A DNA stretch of 9,670 bases, taken from assembly GCA_013375335.1 (NCBI GenBank), contig JABXJZ010000040.1, positions 1-9,670 of the forward strand, in the 5' to 3' direction. A model generated the notes under the pieces. That model searched no databases and was not told the origin of the DNA. It saw nothing but the letters and a program-made list of their open reading frames with translations. The stretch comes from Desulfobacterales bacterium. GTDB lineage: Bacteria > Desulfobacterota > DSM-4660 > Desulfatiglandales > B25-G16. Numbering within the stretch: position 1 is the stretch's first letter; every line of letters starts with the position of its first letter. The translations under genes and the position numbers were made by a program. Of this stretch, positions 5,918 to 9,670 are shown in pieces.

Positions 5918-6717
5918 CTCTTATTACCGGTACCTCCACCGGCGGCATGAACGAGCTCTCTGGTCTTCTTCCTTACATCATCGCTCTTCAGGATTGAGGT
6001 TCCTACCAGAACTGCTCGAACACCACTTCCCTTCAATAACTGGATATCCCTCCCGTTCATGATGCCGCTTTCGCTGACCACGATATGCCTATCCGCAACC
6101 CGAGGGGCTAGCTCAATGGTAGTGCCCAGGTCGACTTTGAAGGTATCCAGATCTCGGTTGTTGATGCCTATGATATCAGCCCCACAATCGATCGCCTTTT
6201 CAAGCTCATGGCCATCGTGGACCTCTGTCAATGAGGCCAGCCCCAATGCCTGGCTGATGACGAGTAATTCTTGTAATTGTTGCCGGGATAGAATACGGGC
6301 GATCAGGAGGACGGCGTCTGCGCCGTATAGAAACGACTCCTTTACCTGGATCCCATCTATGATAAAGTCCTTGCGCAATATTGGTAAATGGGTCGATTTC
6401 TTCAGCCTGGGCAAATCCTCCAGGTCCCCACCAAAGAACCTCTTATCAGTCACAAGGGAGATAGCCGCGGCACCTGCCTCCTCATATCCCCTACCGAGGG
6501 TGACAGGATCAACCCCCTCCCGGATAATTCCGGCGGACGGAGAGGCAAACTTGATCTCCGCAATGAGATTGATCCGGCCCTGGGTTGAGATAGCATCTTT
6601 GAAGTCGCGGATTGGAAAGGGTGGTTTTCTTTCCTGGTTAATTGACCTGCACCTCTCCCTCAGCAGAGTAACCTCTCTTTGTTTCTCACTCACTATTTCC
6701 GCGAGCAGATGGTGCAT
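5911..6717 (-). CDS. trpC: indole-3-glycerol phosphate synthase (TrpC)
   Basis: TrpC closes the indole ring, turning carboxyphenylamino-deoxyribulose phosphate into indole-3-glycerol phosphate with loss of CO2 and water. The 268-residue TIM-barrel protein is the typical free-standing length. Catalytic and binding residues can be placed: Glu54 and Lys56 in AEIKFASPSAG, Lys116 in LRKDFI, Glu165 in LTEVH, Asn187 in GINNRDL, and SESGI (216-220). The protein ends with a Gly-rich tail before the stop shared with the trpF start. AAGGG lies 9 nt before the ATG. Unlike every other junction in the operon, trpC is separated from the gene before it (trpD) by 159 nt of noncoding sequence, most of which is an inverted-repeat element (6729-6880); the ribosome-binding site lies at its downstream edge. 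Confidence 0.97.
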   Translation of the reverse strand: MHHLLAEIVSEKQREVTLLRERCRSINQERKPPFPIRDFKDAISTQGRINLIAEIKFASPSAGIIREGVDPVTLGRGYEEAGAAAISLVTDKRFFGGDLEDLPRLKKSTHLPILRKDFIIDGIQVKESFLYGADAVLLIARILSRQQLQELLVISQALGLASLTEVHDGHELEKAIDCGADIIGINNRDLDTFKVDLGTTIELAPRVADRHIVVSESGIMNGRDIQLLKGSGVRAVLVGTSILKSDDVRKKTRELVHAAGGGTGNKRW

Positions 6718-6728
6718 ATGGCCGTACC

Positions 6729-6880
6729 CTTAGCGCTTCGATTCGCAATTACACTCACGTATTCTCCAAATTCATGGGGCCGTTCTTGCTCACTCCATTC
6801 GGCTCGAGCTCATGGCCGAGGGCAGCACTAAGTCCTGAGTGAATAAATTCGTTACCGAATTTATGAATCGAAGGACTTAG
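6729..6880. mobile_element. candidate MITE-like element between trpD and trpC
   Basis: The ends CTTAGCGCTTCGATTC (6729-6744) and GAATCGAAGGACTTAG (6865-6880) are inverted copies matching at 13 of 16 positions, including a perfect 9-bp core CTTCGATTC/GAATCGAAG. CTTAG also occurs as a direct repeat at both outer edges (6729-6733 and 6876-6880), which could be a 5-bp target duplication. The 152-bp span has no ORF of note but contains nested palindromes. It sits exactly in the only gap of an otherwise overlapping trp operon, and the trpD stop codon (6877-6879) falls inside its outer edge. Size, terminal repeats and lack of coding sequence fit a miniature inverted-repeat element. It could instead be a structured intercistronic regulatory RNA. 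Other genomic copies cannot be checked from here. Confidence 0.45.
6828..6880 (-). repeat. two-part hairpin at the trpD 3' end
   Basis: CTAAGTCCT (6828-6836) and AGGACTTAG (6872-6880) form a perfect 9-bp outer stem. Inside it ATAAATTCG (6843-6851) and CGAATTTAT (6856-6864) form a second perfect 9-bp stem with a 4-nt loop; a 6-by-7-nt internal loop separates the two. The trpD stop codon lies in the outer stem. No T-tract follows on the minus strand, so it is not an intrinsic terminator. In mRNA it could protect the trpEGD segment from 3' decay or lower trpC expression. Those roles are inferred. Confidence 0.7.
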
Positions 6881-7905
6881 CTACAACGCCTGGTAAAATC
6901 GATCAGAGAATCGAGTTTCTCCTTTGCCCTTCCCAAGTCGATGGATTCCTTTGCCCTCTCTATGCCTGCCTTGAGATCCCCATTGAGCCCCGCAGCCACA
7001 AAGGCAGCAGCAGCATTTAGCAGGACCATATCCCGCCGTGGTCCTCTCTGGCCTTCCATAATCTCCAGGATTATACTGGCATTCTCTCGTGCATTCCCAC
7101 CCCTTACGGCCTCGGGGTCTGCCCTTTCGAAGCCATACTCCTCTGGGGTCATAGTGAATGTAGTAACCCCTCGATTCTTGAGGTGAGAAACCCTGGTGGG
7201 GCCGCAGATGCTTATCTCATCAAGTGTCCCCTCCCCGCAGACCACAAACGCCTCCCTGGTTCCAAGATTCTTAAGGACATGGGCCATCTTCTCGGTAAGG
7301 TGAGGGTCATAGACGCCCAAGAGCTGAGCAGTGGCCCCAGCTGGATTGGTCAGGGGGCCCAGCATATTAAAAATAGTTCTGAGCCCTATCTCCTTTCTCG
7401 GGCCGGCTGCATGCCTCATTGCCCCATGAAAGAGCGGGGCGTAGAGAAAACCTATCCCCACTTCTCGGATGCACCGCTCAACATCGGATTGGGCCATATC
7501 CAGTTTCAAGCCCAAGGCCTCGAGCACATCGGCGCTCCCGCACTGACTTGAGACTGCCCTGTTACCATGTTTGGCTACCTTAACCCCTCCCCCGGCAGCA
7601 ACCAGGGCCGTAGCGGTGGAGACATTGAAGGTATTCGTACTGTCACCGCCCGTACCACATGTGTCAAGGATCGCTTCGTCTTCCATATGGTCTTTGATGG
7701 TTATCCTTTGAGCCTTGGCCCTCATTACCCTCGCTGCGCCGGTAATTTCGTCTACTCTCTCCCCCTTCATTCTAAGGGCCGTGATAAAGGATCCGATCTG
7801 CGCCTGCGTGGCCCTGCCCTCCATGATCTCTTCCATGACATCCATCATCTGACCTTGGGCCAGATCCTCTCCCCCAACGACGGCAGCGATAGCTTCCCTA
7901 ATCAT
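6877..7905 (-). CDS. trpD: anthranilate phosphoribosyltransferase (TrpD)
   Basis: TrpD transfers the phosphoribosyl group from PRPP to anthranilate. The 342-residue protein has the usual length for an unfused enzyme: a small helical N-terminal domain (about 1-70) and a nucleoside-phosphorylase-like alpha/beta domain. Visible marks are the PRPP loop DTCGTGGDS (81-89), NVSTATA (94-100), KHGNR (112-116), GPRKEIGLRTIFNMLGPLTNP (168-188, with the anthranilate-binding Arg170) and the metal-binding Asp229-Glu230. The start at ATG 7905 is well supported: GGAGG lies 5 nt upstream and the homologous N-terminus MIREAIAAVVGGEDL begins there; an in-frame ATG at 7944 would add 13 unrelated residues. The gene overlaps trpG by 8 nt. 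Its stop lies within the outer edge of the inverted-repeat element that separates it from trpC. Confidence 0.97.
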   Translation of the reverse strand: MIREAIAAVVGGEDLAQGQMMDVMEEIMEGRATQAQIGSFITALRMKGERVDEITGAARVMRAKAQRITIKDHMEDEAILDTCGTGGDSTNTFNVSTATALVAAGGGVKVAKHGNRAVSSQCGSADVLEALGLKLDMAQSDVERCIREVGIGFLYAPLFHGAMRHAAGPRKEIGLRTIFNMLGPLTNPAGATAQLLGVYDPHLTEKMAHVLKNLGTREAFVVCGEGTLDEISICGPTRVSHLKNRGVTTFTMTPEEYGFERADPEAVRGGNARENASIILEIMEGQRGPRRDMVLLNAAAAFVAAGLNGDLKAGIERAKESIDLGRAKEKLDSLIDFTRRCS

Positions 7906-8476
7906 TTTGCCCTCCTTTTTTGATAAAATTCCTGATAATAGCAATTCCCTCCCCTGTTAAAATCGATTCGGGGTGGAATTGAACGCCTTCTATTCTATAT
8001 CGCCGGTGCCTTACTCCCATGACCTCACGTTCATCGGTCCACGCACTTATCTCCAGACACTCCGGCAGTGAGTCCGCCTCGACAATCAGTGAGTGGTAAC
8101 GGGTGGCCTTAAATGGATTTGGGATGTCCTCATAGATGGTTTGGCCATCGTGACAGATGTGAGAGGTCTTGCCATGCATGATCCTGCCAGCCTGAACCAC
8201 CCTACCACCAAAGGCTGCAGCGATACATTGATGTCCCAGGCACACACCCAGCAGGGGGATTTTGGGTCCAAAACACCTGATGGCCTCCACGGAGATACCG
8301 GCCTGGGCTGGCCCACCGGGGCCTGGTGAAATGACGAGTGCAGAGGGCCTCAGATTCTCCATACCGGACAGACCTATTTGATCGTTTCGCCAAACACAGA
8401 CGTCTTGTCCGATCACCTGTAGCATCTGAACCAGGTTGTAGGTGAAGGAGTCATAGTTATCGATCACCAGAACCAT
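7898..8476 (-). CDS. trpG: anthranilate synthase component II, glutamine amidotransferase (TrpG)
   Basis: TrpG hydrolyses glutamine and passes ammonia to TrpE for anthranilate synthesis. The 192-residue protein is a single class-I glutamine amidotransferase domain, not fused to TrpD as in enterobacteria. It starts with the typical MVLVIDNYDSFTYNLVQ. The oxyanion segment SPGPGGP is at 50-56, the nucleophile Cys79 in GVCLGHQ, and the catalytic pair His168 and Glu170 in GVQFHPES. It overlaps trpE by 13 nt, with AAGGG 10 nt upstream of the ATG inside the trpE coding region, which suggests coupled, near-equal synthesis of the two subunits. The PabA of folate synthesis is closely related and some bacteria share one protein for both jobs; the trp context favours TrpG, without excluding a dual role. 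Confidence 0.96.
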   Translation of the reverse strand: MVLVIDNYDSFTYNLVQMLQVIGQDVCVWRNDQIGLSGMENLRPSALVISPGPGGPAQAGISVEAIRCFGPKIPLLGVCLGHQCIAAAFGGRVVQAGRIMHGKTSHICHDGQTIYEDIPNPFKATRYHSLIVEADSLPECLEISAWTDEREVMGVRHRRYRIEGVQFHPESILTGEGIAIIRNFIKKGGQND

Positions 8477-9669
8477 TTTTCATTAGCCCTTTCAATGGCC
8501 TTGATCATGGCAGCGGCCTTCCGTAAGGTTTCCTGGTATTCTCGGTCCGGAGAGGAGTCGTACACAATGCCCGCACCCACCTGAACAGACAGCCTGTTTC
8601 TTGTAATGGTGATAGTACGAATGGTGATGCACAAGTCCATGTTGCCGTTAAAACCGAAATAACCAACGGCCCCGGCATAGGGTCCCCTTGGGGATTGTTC
8701 GAGTTCGCTGATAATCTCCATGGCCCTGACCTTGGGTGCGCCTGTAACGGTCCCTGCCGGAAAGGTCGCCATAAACAGGTCAAAGCCATCAAGCTCCGGT
8801 CTCAAGCTCCCCTCCACCCTCGATACTATGTGCATCACGTGGGAATACCTCTCTACCTCCATAAGTCGGGGCACATTAACCGACCCTGGTAGGGCCACCT
8901 TTCCGACATCATTCCTACCCAGATCAACGAGCATAATATGCTCGGCCTGCTCCTTGGGGTCAGCTATGAGGTCTTTTTCCAGTGCCCCATCTTCTTCGGG
9001 TGTTTGACCCCGTGGCCTGGTACCTGCGATTGGCCGAAGCTCTATCTTTCCATCTGTCAAACGGACGAGGATCTCAGGAGAAGACCCAATGAATCTTACC
9101 TCTCCAAAATTCAGATAAAACATATAGGGGGATGGATTGATGCTCCTCAGATTTCGATAGAGGGCGAAATCGTCCCCTGCCACCTCCCCTGAAAATCTCT
9201 GTGAGAGGACCACCTGAATAACGTCCCCTGCTACTATATAATCCCTGGCCTTTCTGACTGCCTTCTCAAAGTCCTCTCTCTTGAAGTTGCTCTCAAGATG
9301 CGAGATGGAGAGCTGAGCTCCCCCTGAAACAGAAGACAGAGGGCATTGCAGTTCACCGATGGTCTCATCGACCTCCTGACAGGCCAGCTCATAGGCGTCT
9401 TTCAAATCCTCTTTTCCCCGCAGATAGACAAAGGCAACCACTTTAATCTGGTGGGTCAGGTGGTCGAAAATGATCAGGCGCCTGGAGGCCGTGAAGAGGC
9501 ACTCAGGTACAGTCCGATCTTCTGGAAAAAGCCCTGGAAGCCGTTCCCAGTTCCTAATCAGATCGTAATTGAAGTACCCAACGAGCCCTCCCTGAAAGGG
9601 GGATAGATCTCTGACCACTACAGGTATGAACTGCTGGCTCAGGTCCCTCAAGGCATTCAAAGGGTCCCC
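8464..9669 (-). CDS. trpE: anthranilate synthase component I (TrpE), N-terminus cut off by the window
   Basis: TrpE converts chorismate to anthranilate using ammonia from TrpG, the first committed step to tryptophan. The frame is open to the window edge; 401 residues are visible, beginning GDPLNALRDL, so about 90-100 N-terminal residues, including the part usually carrying the LLES tryptophan-feedback motif, lie outside. The chorismate-binding domain is complete: INPSPYMFYL (about 177-186 of the visible part), SSPEILVRL (196-204), PIAGTRPRG (213-221), DLGRNDVGKV (249-258), FPAGTVTGAPK (303-313) and GAGIVYDSSPDREYQET (365-381). A TTG at 9660 could be read as a start, but it lies inside conserved sequence (the DPL-x-AL stretch) and is not the true start. 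The downstream end overlaps trpG by 13 nt. PabB and isochorismate synthase are relatives; the operon makes TrpE the clear call. Confidence 0.96.
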   Translation of the reverse strand, partial: GDPLNALRDLSQQFIPVVVRDLSPFQGGLVGYFNYDLIRNWERLPGLFPEDRTVPECLFTASRRLIIFDHLTHQIKVVAFVYLRGKEDLKDAYELACQEVDETIGELQCPLSSVSGGAQLSISHLESNFKREDFEKAVRKARDYIVAGDVIQVVLSQRFSGEVAGDDFALYRNLRSINPSPYMFYLNFGEVRFIGSSPEILVRLTDGKIELRPIAGTRPRGQTPEEDGALEKDLIADPKEQAEHIMLVDLGRNDVGKVALPGSVNVPRLMEVERYSHVMHIVSRVEGSLRPELDGFDLFMATFPAGTVTGAPKVRAMEIISELEQSPRGPYAGAVGYFGFNGNMDLCITIRTITITRNRLSVQVGAGIVYDSSPDREYQETLRKAAAMIKAIERANEKWFW

Positions 9670-9670
9670 C

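Noticed and set aside
6059..6733. 224-codon plus-strand ORF opposite trpC
   Set aside because: It is antisense to a well-supported TrpC with intact catalytic residues, and its translation resembles no family I know. Long antisense frames are expected opposite genes of this codon use.

Overview
The window is a stretch of bacterial amino-acid biosynthesis genes. Every supported gene is on the minus strand, so transcription runs from high to low coordinates. Base composition is close to half G+C, ribosome-binding sites are of the AGGAG type, and genes are tightly packed. The protein sequences (unfused trpE, trpG, trpD, trpC and trpF; a long LeuA with the regulatory domain; a short HacA-like LeuC) suggest a Gram-negative bacterium, perhaps of the Desulfobacterota (former Deltaproteobacteria). 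That placement is an inference from general likeness and is not secure.

Region 1 (9669 to 3291) is a complete run of tryptophan genes in pathway-like order trpE-G-D-C-F-B-A, with only the N-terminus of trpE cut off by the window edge. Together they turn chorismate into tryptophan: TrpE/TrpG make anthranilate, TrpD adds the phosphoribosyl group, TrpF isomerises, TrpC closes the indole ring, and TrpA/TrpB finish the synthesis. The junctions overlap or nearly touch (E/G 13 nt, G/D 8 nt, C/F 7 nt, F/B 17 nt; B/A 4 nt apart). The exception is trpD/trpC, where 159 nt of noncoding sequence looks like a small inverted-repeat (MITE-like) insertion.

Region 2 (3290 to 2750) lies between trpA and leuA and reads as a complete leucine-operon control region. 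It holds an A/T-rich UP-like element, a sigma70-type promoter (TTGACA, 17 bp, TATAGG), a 38-codon leader ORF in which 21 residues are Leu, Ile or Val, a hairpin over the Leu/Val codons, and a strong intrinsic terminator. The last leader codons can pair over 11 bp with the first arm of that terminator. This is the architecture of ribosome-mediated transcription attenuation. Between the attenuator and leuA lies a second small ORF (37 codons) with a very good ribosome-binding site and no recognised function.

Region 3 (2749 to 1) contains leuA (2-isopropylmalate synthase, complete) and leuC (isopropylmalate dehydratase large subunit, first 392 residues, running off the window). These are the first two steps committed to leucine; leuD and leuB would be expected just beyond position 1. 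No tRNA, rRNA, CRISPR array, phage gene or convincing plus-strand gene was seen. The most interesting items are the leu attenuator, the unexplained 37-codon ORF behind it, and the inverted-repeat element inside the trp operon.
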